This document shows positions 44,853-53,248 of a stretch of 59,156 nt of DNA, piece by piece (the stretch's first letter is position 1; each line of letters opens with the position of its first letter). The translations under genes were made by a program, and so were the position numbers. The notes below the pieces were generated by a model. It saw only the letters and a program-made list of their open reading frames with translations. It was not told where the DNA came from and searched no databases. Origin of the DNA: Actinomadura soli (GTDB lineage: Bacteria; Actinomycetota; Actinomycetes; Streptosporangiales; Streptosporangiaceae); contig NZ_VCKW01000013.1 in the NCBI RefSeq assembly GCF_005889715.1, positions 1 through 59,156 of the forward strand, read 5' to 3'.

Positions 44853-44923
44853 AGGTGGAGACGGGATTTGAACCCGTGTACACGGCTTTGCAGGCCGTTG
44901 CCTCGCCTCTCGGCCACTCCACC
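44853..44923 (-). tRNA. tRNA-Cys (anticodon GCA)
   Basis: Acceptor GGTGGAG/CTCCACC with discriminator U, anticodon stem ACGGC/GCCGT around loop CTGCAAA, T-arm ACGGG TTCAAAT CCCGT. 71 nt; no encoded CCA. Confidence 0.95.
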
Positions 44924-44964
44924 AGAAGGAGACCTTCTGGGTCACAGCCTGAAAGGCCCCTCAG

Positions 44965-45036
44965 AGCGGAAGACGGGATTTGAACCCGCGACCCTCACCT
45001 TGGCAAGGTGATGCTCTACCCCTGAGCCACTTCCGC
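44965..45036 (-). tRNA. tRNA-Gly (anticodon GCC)
   Basis: Acceptor GCGGAAG/CTTCCGC with discriminator U, anticodon stem CACCT/AGGTG around loop TGCCA, T-arm CGGG TTCAAAT CCCG. 72 nt; no encoded CCA. First of three co-directional tRNAs (Gly-Cys-Val). Confidence 0.95.
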
Positions 45037-45153
45037 TTGTGCCGCCTCGCGGCGACGGGGAAAACCTTAGCGCGTCCTCGGCGGTTCCCCAAACCGGTTT
45101 CGCGGCGGGACGCTTCGACGTGGGGCGAAGAGTGCGTCGCCTAGAGTCGGGGC

Positions 45154-45858
45154 ATGGGCTCGGAGCATGGTCTGAGTGCGGACTTCGCGCCGGTCGCGGC
45201 GCTACTGGCGGACCGGGCGCGGGCGGCGATGCTGACCGCGCTGCTGGACGGGCGGCCGCTCGCGGCGGGGGAGTTGGCGCGGGCGGCGGGCGTCGGCGCG
45301 CCGACGGCTAGCGCGCATCTGGCGCGGCTCCTGGACGGCGGGTTCGTGACGGTGGTCAAGCAGGGGCGGCACCGGTACTACCGGCTGCGGGGCGGCGAGG
45401 TCGCGCAGGTGATCGAGGCGCTGTCGCGGATCAGCCCGCCGGTGGAGGTGCGTAGCCTGCGGCAGTCGCGGGACGCGCGGCGGCTGCACGAGGCCCGGAC
45501 GTGCTACGACCATCTGGCCGGGGAGGCCGGGGTCGCGTTGTTCGCGGCGCTGGTCGGCGGCGGGCTCATCGAGGCGGGTAGGGACGACGCGTTCGAGGTG
45601 ACTGAGAAGGGCGCGGAGCGGTTCGGGGCGCTGGGCTTGGATCTGGCGGCGTTGCGGAAGGCTCGCCGCAGGTTCGCGTGGCAGTGCCTGGACTGGACGG
45701 AGCGGCGCCCGCATCTGAACGGGGCGCTGGGCGCGGCGCTGACGGCGCGGATGATCGAGCTGGGCTGGTTCGAGCGGGGCACGACCCGCCGGGCGCTGGT
45801 CGTGACGGAGAAGGGGCTGGCGGGGCTGGCCGGTTCGTTCGGGTGCGTGCTGCCGTGA
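45154..45858 (+). CDS. ArsR-type winged-helix regulator
   Basis: 234 residues. N-terminal winged helix: LADRARAAMLTALLDGRPLA, ELARAAGVGAPTASAHLARL, GFVTVVKQGRHRYYRL. The C-terminal half (about 110-234) contains a second winged-helix-like region (GGLIEAGRDDAFEVTEKGAE) and ends VTEKGLAGLAGSFG. Long ArsR variants of this build are common in actinobacteria. The stop overlaps the pabB start (GTGA), so it is co-transcribed with folate genes; regulation of folate synthesis is possible but not shown. Confidence 0.85.
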   Translation: MGSEHGLSADFAPVAALLADRARAAMLTALLDGRPLAAGELARAAGVGAPTASAHLARLLDGGFVTVVKQGRHRYYRLRGGEVAQVIEALSRISPPVEVRSLRQSRDARRLHEARTCYDHLAGEAGVALFAALVGGGLIEAGRDDAFEVTEKGAERFGALGLDLAALRKARRRFAWQCLDWTERRPHLNGALGAALTARMIELGWFERGTTRRALVVTEKGLAGLAGSFGCVLP

Positions 45859-46871
45859 GTTTCGCGTACGCGGGGGGTCTGCTGGCGACGGGTCTCGTCG
45901 ATCTGACGAACGATCTGGGGGCCTTGGATTCGCAGGGCTGGTGGGCCGTGGTCGTGACCTATGAGGGGAAGGCCACGTGCGCCCGGTTCGAGAGTGTGAG
46001 ACCGGCAGAACATCCGGGGGGTGTGTGGGCGAGGCCGGGGGAGTGGAGCAGTTCGCTGGACGAGGCCGCGTACATGGCAGGCGTCGAGAGGATCCGGAGC
46101 GCGATCGCGGACGGTGTCGTCTACCAGGCCAACCTGTGCCGGGTGCTGTCCGCGGAGCTGCCCGGCGAGTCGAGTATCGCGGGGCTGGGGGCGAGGCTCG
46201 CCACGGGGAATCCGGCTCCGTACTCGATGACGATGAAGGTGCCCGGGCTTGAGGTCGCGTGTGCGTCGCCCGAGTTGTACCTGTCCCGGGACGGGGACGT
46301 GGTCGAGTCCCGTCCGATCAAGGGGACGGCGAAGACCGTGGACGGGCTGACGGCCAAGGACGACGCCGAGAACGTGATGATCGTCGACCTCGTCCGGAAC
46401 GATCTGGGACGGGTCGCCGAGGTCGGGTCGGTGGAGGTGCCGGGCCTGTGCGAGCTGGAGGAGCATCCGGGGCTCGTCCACCTGGTGTCGACCGTCCGGG
46501 CGCGGATGGCCGGGGGAGGGTGGCCGGAACTGATCGCCGCGACGTTTCCTCCGGGTTCGGTCACCGGCGCCCCGAAGGCGAGCGCGCTCGACCTTCTGGA
46601 GGTGCTCGAACCGGTGCCGCGCGGCCCGTACTGTGGGGCCATCGGCTGGGTGGACGCGGACGCCGGGCGCGGCGCCCTCGCGGTGGGGATCCGGAGCTTC
46701 TGGGCGGAGAACGGCCTGCTCCGGTTCGGTACCGGCGCGGGCATCACGTGGGGGTCCGATCCGCTTCGCGAATGGCGCGAGACCGAGCTGAAGGCGGCTC
46801 GGCTTTTGGAGGTGGCTTCCGGTGACGGCGCAGGTCCCGATCTGGCTGAACGGGGAACTCGTCGATCCTGA
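45855..46871 (+). CDS. pabB: Aminodeoxychorismate synthase component I (chorismate-binding)
   Basis: 338 residues with a GTG start coupled to the ArsR stop. Chorismate-binding fold: VYQANLCRVLSAELPG, SPELYLSRDGDVVES, RPIKGTAKTVDG, IVDLVRNDLGRVA, FPPGSVTGAPK, GAIGWVDAD, GAGITWGSDP. The PIKGT motif, with the Lys that forms a covalent intermediate, distinguishes ADC synthase from anthranilate synthase (PIAGT). It converts chorismate and ammonia to 4-amino-4-deoxychorismate for folate. The N-terminus is short compared with E. coli PabB. The downstream gene is its natural partner pabC. No amidotransferase gene (pabA) is in the window. Confidence 0.88.
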   Translation: MSFAYAGGLLATGLVDLTNDLGALDSQGWWAVVVTYEGKATCARFESVRPAEHPGGVWARPGEWSSSLDEAAYMAGVERIRSAIADGVVYQANLCRVLSAELPGESSIAGLGARLATGNPAPYSMTMKVPGLEVACASPELYLSRDGDVVESRPIKGTAKTVDGLTAKDDAENVMIVDLVRNDLGRVAEVGSVEVPGLCELEEHPGLVHLVSTVRARMAGGGWPELIAATFPPGSVTGAPKASALDLLEVLEPVPRGPYCGAIGWVDADAGRGALAVGIRSFWAENGLLRFGTGAGITWGSDPLREWRETELKAARLLEVASGDGAGPDLAERGTRRS

Positions 46872-47658
46872 GCGTGCGACGGTGTCGGTCTTCGACCACG
46901 GCATGCTCGTCGGCGACGGGGTCTTCGAGACGGTGAAGGCGACGGACGGGGAGCCGTTCGCGCTGACCCGGCATCTGCGGCGGCTGGCCCGCTCCGCGAC
47001 CGGCCTCGGCCTGCCCGAGCCCGACCATGACGCGCTCGCCCAGGGGACCCTCGAAGTGCTGGCGGCGGCGCCGAAGTGGCCGCTGGCCCGCGTCCGCATC
47101 ACCTACACCAGCGGCCCGGGGCCGCTCGGGTCGGCGCGCGGCGACGCGGGGCCGACGGTGTCGATCATCGTGGCGCCGCAGCCCCCGTTCCCGGCGACGG
47201 CGGACGTGACGGTCGTGCCGTGGTCGCGCAACGAGCGCGGCGCGCTGGCCGGGCTCAAGACCACGTCCTACGCGGAGAACGCGCTGGCCCTCGCGTACGC
47301 CAGAGAGCGGGGCGGCGGCGAGGCGATCTTCGGCAACACGGCCGGGAACCTGTGCGAGGGCACGGGCACGAACGTCTTCGTCGTCCTCGGCGGGCGGCTC
47401 ATTACGCCGCCGCTGGAGTCCGGTTGTTTGGCCGGGGTGACGCGCGCGCTGACGCTGGAGTGGTGCGGCGGCGAGGAGGATGACGTCGCGCTGGACGACC
47501 TGTACCGCGCGGAAGAGGCGTTCCTGACGTCCACGACCCGGGACGTCCAGCCGATCCGCGCGGTGGACGGAACGGTCCTGGCCGCCGCGCCCGGCCCGAT
47601 CACCGCGAAGGCCATGGCCGCGTTCGCCGCCCGTTCCGCCGAGCTCATGGACCCCTGA
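46822..47658 (+). CDS. pabC: Aminodeoxychorismate lyase (class IV PLP fold)
   Basis: 278 residues, GTG start overlapping the end of pabB by 50 bp. Class IV aminotransferase fold: IWLNGELVDPERATVSVFDH (start), GDGVFETVKA, ARVRITYTSG, then the PLP Lys in GLKTTSYAENALAL, FGNTAGNLCEGTGTNVFVV and LTSTTRDVQPI. It releases pyruvate from aminodeoxychorismate to give p-aminobenzoate. A branched-chain aminotransferase or D-amino acid aminotransferase of the same fold is possible, but the pabB neighbour decides. Confidence 0.85.
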   Translation: MTAQVPIWLNGELVDPERATVSVFDHGMLVGDGVFETVKATDGEPFALTRHLRRLARSATGLGLPEPDHDALAQGTLEVLAAAPKWPLARVRITYTSGPGPLGSARGDAGPTVSIIVAPQPPFPATADVTVVPWSRNERGALAGLKTTSYAENALALAYARERGGGEAIFGNTAGNLCEGTGTNVFVVLGGRLITPPLESGCLAGVTRALTLEWCGGEEDDVALDDLYRAEEAFLTSTTRDVQPIRAVDGTVLAAAPGPITAKAMAAFAARSAELMDP

Positions 47659-47748
47659 CCGGGACGCCGCCAAGACGCGGACCCGCACGCCTTTACGCGA
47701 TCGACCTCTTCGTTCACCGTAAGTGGTGACGCTTGTAGGAGGTCACCC

Positions 47749-49176
47749 ATGGGCTATTCCGGCAGGGACTTCTCCACGAGGCGGATCGGCGCGGCGGCCG
47801 CGCTCGTCATGGCGGGCGCGGCGCTCGCCGGGTGCGGCGACGGCGGGTCCTCGACCGATCCGAACCGGGGCAAGGACGCCAAGAGCTACTCCCTGACGAT
47901 CACCCGCAACGCCATCGAGGGCGGCAAGAACACCGAAGAGGCGGAGTGGATCACCAGGACGGTGATCCCCGGGTTCGTCGCGGCGCAGAAGGCGAAGGGC
48001 GTCACCGCGAAGGTGACGTTCCGCGGCCAGGGCGTGGACGACGAGTCGTACAAGACGAAGCTGGCGCTCGACCTGAAGTCCCGGTCGGGCGCCGACATCA
48101 TGGACGTCGACGGCATCTGGGTCGGGGAGTTCGCGCAGGCCGGCTACCTCAGGCCGCTGCCGGAGGTGGTCGGCGCGCCGGCGGACGCGTGGGACGGCTG
48201 GCCGACCATCCCTGGAACGGTCCAGAAGCTGGCCATGTTCGAGGAGAGGCGCTACGGCATCCCGCCCGCGACCGACGGGCGCGTCCTGTTCTGCAACAAG
48301 AGGCTGTTCGCGCGGGCCGGGCTCCCGGACGGCTGGCAGCCGAAGACCTGGCAGGACATCATCGCGGCCGGCCGCGCCCTGAGAAGGCTCCCCAGCGTGA
48401 CACCGATCCAGCTCAACGCGGGCACCGCCATGGGCGAGGCGACCAGCATGCAGGGCGTCCTGCCGATGCTGGCCGGTGCCGGCGCGGAGATCTACACCGG
48501 CGGCACGTGGACGGGCGGCGGGCAGGCCGTCAAGCAGGTCCTCGGCCTGTACGCGCAGATCTACGGCCCCGAGGGCCTCGGCGACCCGAAGCTCCAGCAG
48601 GAGGCGAAGGGGCGCGACAAGTCGTTCGAGGAGTTCGCCGCCGGCAAGATCGGCATCCTGGCGGAGGGCGACTACTTCTGGCGGGACGTCCTCAACCCGA
48701 AGACCGGCGTCGCGAAGATGAAGACCCGCGACCAGGACGTCGGCTACGCGCTGATCCCGGCGGTCGCCCCGGGCAAGGGCGTCCGCGGCCAGTCGTACGT
48801 GAGCATGTCGGGCGGCGCGGTCACCGTCATGAACCCGAACACGAAGTACCCGCAGCAGGCGTTCGAGCTGCTGGCCTTCATGAACTCGGCGGAGATGACC
48901 AAGGCGCGGACGGCCGGAACGCCCGAGCTCACGTCCCGCACGGACGTGAACAAGGAGATCCTCGCGGGCGACCCGTTCCTGACGTTCGTGTCGGAGAAGG
49001 TGCTGCCCGTCACGTCGTACCGTCCGGGCCTCGCCGTCTACCCGGAGGTTTCGACGGCGTTGCAGGAGGCCACGGCGAGCGTCGTGGCGGGCAAGAGCCC
49101 CGCCCAGGCCGCCGCCGAATACGCGAAGAAGCTGGAAGGGATCGTCGGTGGCGCCGCCAACGTCACCCCGCGCTGA
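47749..49176 (+). CDS. ABC sugar transporter, substrate-binding lipoprotein
   Basis: 475 residues. Signal peptide with lipobox LAGC (Cys about residue 28) after a twin-Arg-like STRRIGAAAALVM start. Family 1 solute-binding fold: VTFRGQGVDDESYKTKLALD, ADIMDVDGIWVGEFAQAGYL, YGIPPATDGRVLFCNK, WQDIIAAGRAL. A strong ribosome site TAGGAGGT lies 6 bp before the ATG. First gene of an operon with two permeases, an ATPase, a PHP hydrolase and a GH38 mannosidase, so an oligosaccharide or glycoside with alpha-mannosyl residues is a likely ligand. Confidence 0.9.
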   Translation: MGYSGRDFSTRRIGAAAALVMAGAALAGCGDGGSSTDPNRGKDAKSYSLTITRNAIEGGKNTEEAEWITRTVIPGFVAAQKAKGVTAKVTFRGQGVDDESYKTKLALDLKSRSGADIMDVDGIWVGEFAQAGYLRPLPEVVGAPADAWDGWPTIPGTVQKLAMFEERRYGIPPATDGRVLFCNKRLFARAGLPDGWQPKTWQDIIAAGRALRRLPSVTPIQLNAGTAMGEATSMQGVLPMLAGAGAEIYTGGTWTGGGQAVKQVLGLYAQIYGPEGLGDPKLQQEAKGRDKSFEEFAAGKIGILAEGDYFWRDVLNPKTGVAKMKTRDQDVGYALIPAVAPGKGVRGQSYVSMSGGAVTVMNPNTKYPQQAFELLAFMNSAEMTKARTAGTPELTSRTDVNKEILAGDPFLTFVSEKVLPVTSYRPGLAVYPEVSTALQEATASVVAGKSPAQAAAEYAKKLEGIVGGAANVTPR

Positions 49177-50092
49177 CCTCGGACCTCCGGCGCCACGGGA
49201 CGCCGGGGACGACGCGGCCGGGCTGGGACGCGGCCGGGCGGCGGCGTTCGTCGCGCCCGCGCTGGTCCTCATCGCGGTGTTCCTGGTGTTCCCCGCCCTC
49301 TGGACGCTGTATCTCGGCACGACCGACTACCGGCTCACCGGCATCGCGGCGTCAGACCCGAAGTTCGTCGGCGCGGACAACTACGGCGACGTGCTCGGCG
49401 ACGGCGACTTCCACCGGTCGCTGTGGCTGACGCTGCAGTTCGTCGTCGGGTCGGCGGTGCTGGGGCAGACCGTCCTCGGGTTCGCGATCGCGTGGGTGAT
49501 GCGCGACCGGCGCGGGCTTTTGCGGCGCCTGGTGGAGGGGCTGGTGCTGCTCGCGTGGATCCTGCCGGGGTCGGTCATCGCGTTCCTGTGGATCGCGCTG
49601 CTGGACCGCGACGGCGGCACCCTCAACGCCCTTCTCGGCACGCCGGGCACGGCATGGCTGCTCGACCATCCGATGGCGTGCATCGTCGTGTTCAACATCT
49701 GGCGCGGCACCGCGTTCTCGATGATGCTGTACGGCGCGGCGATCGGGAACGTGCCGCCGTCCCACCTGGAGACGGCGCGGCTCGCGGGCGCGTCCACGTG
49801 GCAGACGCTGCGGGACGCGGTGCTCCCGCGCATCCGCGGGCACGTCCTGACGAGTCTGCTGCTGGTCAGCCTGTGGACGTTCAACGACTTCACACCGTTC
49901 CTGATCACGGCCGGGGGCCCGGACGGACGGTCGGAGATCATGTCGGTCTACGTGTACCGGACGGCGCTCGGCGACGGGCGGCTCGGCTTCGGCGCCGCCA
50001 TCTCGCTGATCATGATCCTGATCAACCTGGTGATCGCGCTGCTGTACCTGCGCGCCCTGCGCGACCGCTCCAGGAAGGCGGCGGTGGCGTGA
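49148..50092 (+). CDS. ABC sugar transporter permease 1
   Basis: 314 residues with a GTG start overlapping the binding-protein gene by 29 bp. Six hydrophobic segments: FVAPALVLIAVFLVFPALW, a central loop EAA-like motif ETARLAGASTWQTLRDAVLP, and the last helix ISLIMILINLVIALLYL. MalF/UgpA type. The start of the second permease overlaps its stop (GTGA). Confidence 0.9.
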   Translation: MAPPTSPRADLGPPAPRDAGDDAAGLGRGRAAAFVAPALVLIAVFLVFPALWTLYLGTTDYRLTGIAASDPKFVGADNYGDVLGDGDFHRSLWLTLQFVVGSAVLGQTVLGFAIAWVMRDRRGLLRRLVEGLVLLAWILPGSVIAFLWIALLDRDGGTLNALLGTPGTAWLLDHPMACIVVFNIWRGTAFSMMLYGAAIGNVPPSHLETARLAGASTWQTLRDAVLPRIRGHVLTSLLLVSLWTFNDFTPFLITAGGPDGRSEIMSVYVYRTALGDGRLGFGAAISLIMILINLVIALLYLRALRDRSRKAAVA

Positions 50093-50916
50093 ACGAGACC
50101 GTCCGGGAGGTGCTGCGGAGGATCGGGCTGGCCACGTTCGTCTCGGCCGTCCTCGGGTTCTTCTCGCTGCCGCTGCTCTGGCTGGCGTTCGCGCCGTTCG
50201 ACGCCGATCCCGGCATCTCGGCGTCGCTGCCCGAGTTCACCCTGCACAATTTCCAGCTCTTGATGGACAACCCGTACGCGCTCGCGTCGCTGCGCAACTC
50301 GGTGCTGCTCGCCGTGGGGACGGCCGCGCTCGTCGTCACGGCGGCGGCGCTGGCGGCCTACGCGCTGAGCCGCGTCCGCGTGCCCGGGCGGGACGCGCTG
50401 CTGTACGTCCTGCTCCTGCTGTCGTCCATCATCACCGGGACGGCGGCGATGGTGCCGATCTTCCTGCTGGCCTTCAACCTGCACCTGGTCGACTCGCGGC
50501 TCGGCGTGATCCTGGTGCTGACCGGCGGGCTGCTCCCGGCGGCGATCTTCCTGCTGAAGGACTTCACCGACGCGACGCCGACGTCCTACGAGGAGGCCGC
50601 GCGGGTGTTCGGGGCATCGCCGCTGCAGATCCTGCGGCACGTGGTCGTCCCGGTGATCCGGCCGGGGCTCGCCACCGTCACGGTGTGGACGGTCGCGCAG
50701 GTCTGGGGCGACTTCCTGATGCCGTTCCTCCTGCTCCGCGACCCGGACAAGGCCCCGGCCTCGGTGATCATGTACACCTTCTACACCGAGGGCGGCCAGC
50801 CGGACCTGCCGCTGATCTCCACGTTCTCGCTGCTGTACTCGCTGCCGGTCGTGCTCATGTACCTGTTCGTGAGCCGCCGCTACGGATTCCGCTTCCACGG
50901 AGGGATCAAGCGCTGA
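50089..50916 (+). CDS. ABC sugar transporter permease 2
   Basis: 275 residues with a GTG start at 50089. MalG/UgpE type: six membrane segments beginning LATFVSAVLGFFSLPLLWLA, and the EAA loop EEAARVFGASPLQILRHVVVP. Its stop overlaps the ATPase start (TGATG). Completes the membrane part of the transporter with the upstream permease. Confidence 0.9.
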   Translation: MNETVREVLRRIGLATFVSAVLGFFSLPLLWLAFAPFDADPGISASLPEFTLHNFQLLMDNPYALASLRNSVLLAVGTAALVVTAAALAAYALSRVRVPGRDALLYVLLLLSSIITGTAAMVPIFLLAFNLHLVDSRLGVILVLTGGLLPAAIFLLKDFTDATPTSYEEAARVFGASPLQILRHVVVPVIRPGLATVTVWTVAQVWGDFLMPFLLLRDPDKAPASVIMYTFYTEGGQPDLPLISTFSLLYSLPVVLMYLFVSRRYGFRFHGGIKR

Positions 50917-52040
50917 TGGCCGACATCACGATCCGGGGGCTGACGAAGGTGTACCCGGGCGGCGTCCGGGCTCTGGACGCGCTCGACCTCGACGTGGCGG
51001 AGGGCGAGTTCTTCGCGCTGCTCGGCCCGTCCGGCTGCGGGAAGACGACGCTGCTGCGCACGATCGCCGGGCTGGAGACCGCGACCGACGGGACGATCCG
51101 GCTCGCCGGCTCCGACGTGACGAGGTTGCCTCCCGGACGCCGCGACGTCGGCATGGTGTTCCAGGACTACGCGCTGTTCCCGCACATCAACGTCCTGGAC
51201 AACATCGCGTATCCGCTGCGCGTCAAGAGGGCCGCCCGGGCGGACCGTTACCGCCGGGCCAAGGACGCCGCAGGCCTCCTCGGCCTGCTGGGCTTGGACG
51301 GGCGTCGTCCCGCCGAACTCTCCGGCGGCCAGCAGCAGCGGGTCGCGCTGGCCCGCGCGCTGGTCGCCGAACCGCGGATCTTCCTGCTGGACGAGCCGCT
51401 GTCGAACCTGGACGCGCGGCTCCGGCTGGAGGCCCGCACACAGCTCAAACGGCTCCAGCTGCACCTCGGGGTCACCACCGTCTTCGTCACCCACGACCAG
51501 GCGGAGGCGCTCGCGCTCGCCGACCGGATCGCGGTCATGGAGGCCGGGCGGATCCGGCAGCTCGGCACGCCGGTCGAGGTGTTCCGGCGGCCCGCGAACC
51601 TCTTCGTCGCCGCGTTCATCGGATCCACGCCGATGAACCTGCTTCCGGGGACCGTCCGGGACGCGTCCGTCACCGTCGCGGGGGCGCGGCTGCCCGTCCC
51701 GGATGACGTGCGGGGGGAAATTCCGGACGGAACGGACGTCGTGTGCGGGGTACGACCCGAATACCTTGACTTCAGCGAGGTCCCCGCCGATCCGGCGGGC
51801 GGCGCGTTCGGCGGGACGGTGTCCGTCATCGAGCACCTGGGCGGGTCCTCGCTGGTGACCCTGGACGGGGAGGGCGGACCGGTGCGCGTCGTCGTGGCGG
51901 AGGGCAGCGAGCCCGAGCCGGGCACCGAGGGCTGGGCGGTGCCGCGCCCCGGCCGCGTCCTGCTCTACCGGGACGGCGAACTGGTGACGGCGGCGGCGCC
52001 CGCGATGGCTCCGACGATCAAGGACGGAGGACAGGGATGA
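50916..52040 (+). CDS. ABC transporter ATPase (MalK/UgpC-type)
   Basis: 374 residues. Walker A GPSGCGKTTLLRTIAGLE, Q-loop VFQDYALFPHINV, signature LSGGQQQRVALARAL, Walker B IFLLDEPLSNLD, H-loop FVTHDQ, then a TOBE-like domain from about residue 240 (PMNLLPGTV, VCGVRPEYLDF). MalK/UgpC-type. All ATPase motifs are intact. Its stop overlaps the PHP gene start. Confidence 0.92.
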   Translation: MADITIRGLTKVYPGGVRALDALDLDVAEGEFFALLGPSGCGKTTLLRTIAGLETATDGTIRLAGSDVTRLPPGRRDVGMVFQDYALFPHINVLDNIAYPLRVKRAARADRYRRAKDAAGLLGLLGLDGRRPAELSGGQQQRVALARALVAEPRIFLLDEPLSNLDARLRLEARTQLKRLQLHLGVTTVFVTHDQAEALALADRIAVMEAGRIRQLGTPVEVFRRPANLFVAAFIGSTPMNLLPGTVRDASVTVAGARLPVPDDVRGEIPDGTDVVCGVRPEYLDFSEVPADPAGGAFGGTVSVIEHLGGSSLVTLDGEGGPVRVVVAEGSEPEPGTEGWAVPRPGRVLLYRDGELVTAAAPAMAPTIKDGGQG

Positions 52041-53248
52041 CGGTGACCGTGCATCGGGGGCGCTGGAGCCTGGAGGACCGCCTGGAGCGAGGGCTCCGCG
52101 AACTGCCCATCGACGTCCCGTCCGGCACGGCGTCGATCACGGTCGAGCTGTCCTTCGAGGGAGGCGTCATCGACCTGGGCTGCCACGGCCCGGACGGGTT
52201 CCGGGGCTGGTCCGGCGGGGCACGCCGCCAGTACACGGTGACCGCCGAGTGGGCGACGCCTGGGTACCTGCCAGGGGAACTGGAACCGGGCACGTGGCAC
52301 GTCTGGCTCGGCCTGCACCGGATACCGCCCGACGGCGTCCCGTACGAGGTCAAGGTCACCTGTTCCGGGGCGCTTCCACCACGGCCTGACGAGACGCCTC
52401 CGCCGCGTCCGGAACGCCCGCCGCGCCGTGACCTGCCCGCATCGGACGGGATGCGCTGGCTCGCCGGTGATCTGCACTCCCACACCGTCCACAGCGACGG
52501 GACGCTCACCGTCCACGAACTGGCGTGTCTCGCCGCGTCCCGCGGGCTGGACTTCCTCGCCGTCACCGACCACAACACCGTCAGCCACCATCCCGGGCTG
52601 CCCGCCGCCGGGGCGCACGCCGGGATCACGCTGCTGCCCGGCCAGGAGGTCACCACCGACCTCGGGCACGCGAACGTGTTCGGCGACACCGGCTGGGTCG
52701 ACTTCCGGCGGCCGAGCGCCGACTGGGCCGCGTTCGCCGACGCGCGCGGCGGGCTCATGTCGATCAACCATCCGCTGAGCGGCGACTGCGCCTGGCGCCA
52801 CCCGCTGCCCGCCGCGTCCCGGCCCAGGTTCGCCGAGATCTGGCATCCGACCTGGTGGGACCGGCGCTGGGGCGCGCCGCTGGCATGGGCGGACGTGTGG
52901 CGTCCGGGCGGCGTCGTCCCGCTCGGCGGCAGCGACTTCCACGACCCGGACCAGTTCAAGAACGTCGGCGAGCCCGTCACCTGGGTCCTCGCCGAGGACG
53001 ACGGTGCGGCGGGCGTGCTGGGCGGCCTCGCGGCGGGCCGCACGTCGATCTCCGCCGGGCCGGACGCGCCCGTCCTGCTGCGCGTCGACGGGGAGCTGAT
53101 CGCGATCGGCGCGGACGGGACCGTCCTCGTCCGGCCGGACGGGCGGCGCGCCGCCGTCCGGGGCGACCGCGTCCGGATGCCGGCGGACGGCCCGGGAATG
53201 CACCGCCTGGAAACCCATGAGAACGAGGTGATCGCACTGTGCGGGTAG
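52037..53248 (+). CDS. PHP-domain metallohydrolase (CehA/McbA family)
   Basis: 403 residues. The C-terminal PHP domain begins LAGDLHSHTVHSDGTLTVHE with metal-binding His residues, followed by DFLAVTDHNTVSHHPGL, LLPGQEVTTDLGHANVF and the late GSDFHDPDQF. The N-terminal 135 residues form a beta-rich domain seen in CehA/McbA proteins. The family includes carbamate and phosphoester hydrolases. Located between sugar transport and the mannosidase, it may dephosphorylate or deacylate an imported glycoside (inference). No signal peptide. Confidence 0.85.
   Translation: MTVTVHRGRWSLEDRLERGLRELPIDVPSGTASITVELSFEGGVIDLGCHGPDGFRGWSGGARRQYTVTAEWATPGYLPGELEPGTWHVWLGLHRIPPDGVPYEVKVTCSGALPPRPDETPPPRPERPPRRDLPASDGMRWLAGDLHSHTVHSDGTLTVHELACLAASRGLDFLAVTDHNTVSHHPGLPAAGAHAGITLLPGQEVTTDLGHANVFGDTGWVDFRRPSADWAAFADARGGLMSINHPLSGDCAWRHPLPAASRPRFAEIWHPTWWDRRWGAPLAWADVWRPGGVVPLGGSDFHDPDQFKNVGEPVTWVLAEDDGAAGVLGGLAAGRTSISAGPDAPVLLRVDGELIAIGADGTVLVRPDGRRAAVRGDRVRMPADGPGMHRLETHENEVIALCG

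Noticed and set aside
34877..45036. CRISPR array or intact integrative element
   Set aside because: No regularly spaced repeats, no cas genes, and every recombinase or transposase seen is broken.
45504..47102. Long minus-strand open frame opposite pabB/pabC
   Set aside because: Antisense frame produced by high third-position GC; the plus-strand genes have clear catalytic motifs.
47743..49320. Long minus-strand open frame opposite the sugar-binding protein
   Set aside because: Antisense artefact of GC-rich codons; no recognisable domain and no ribosome site.
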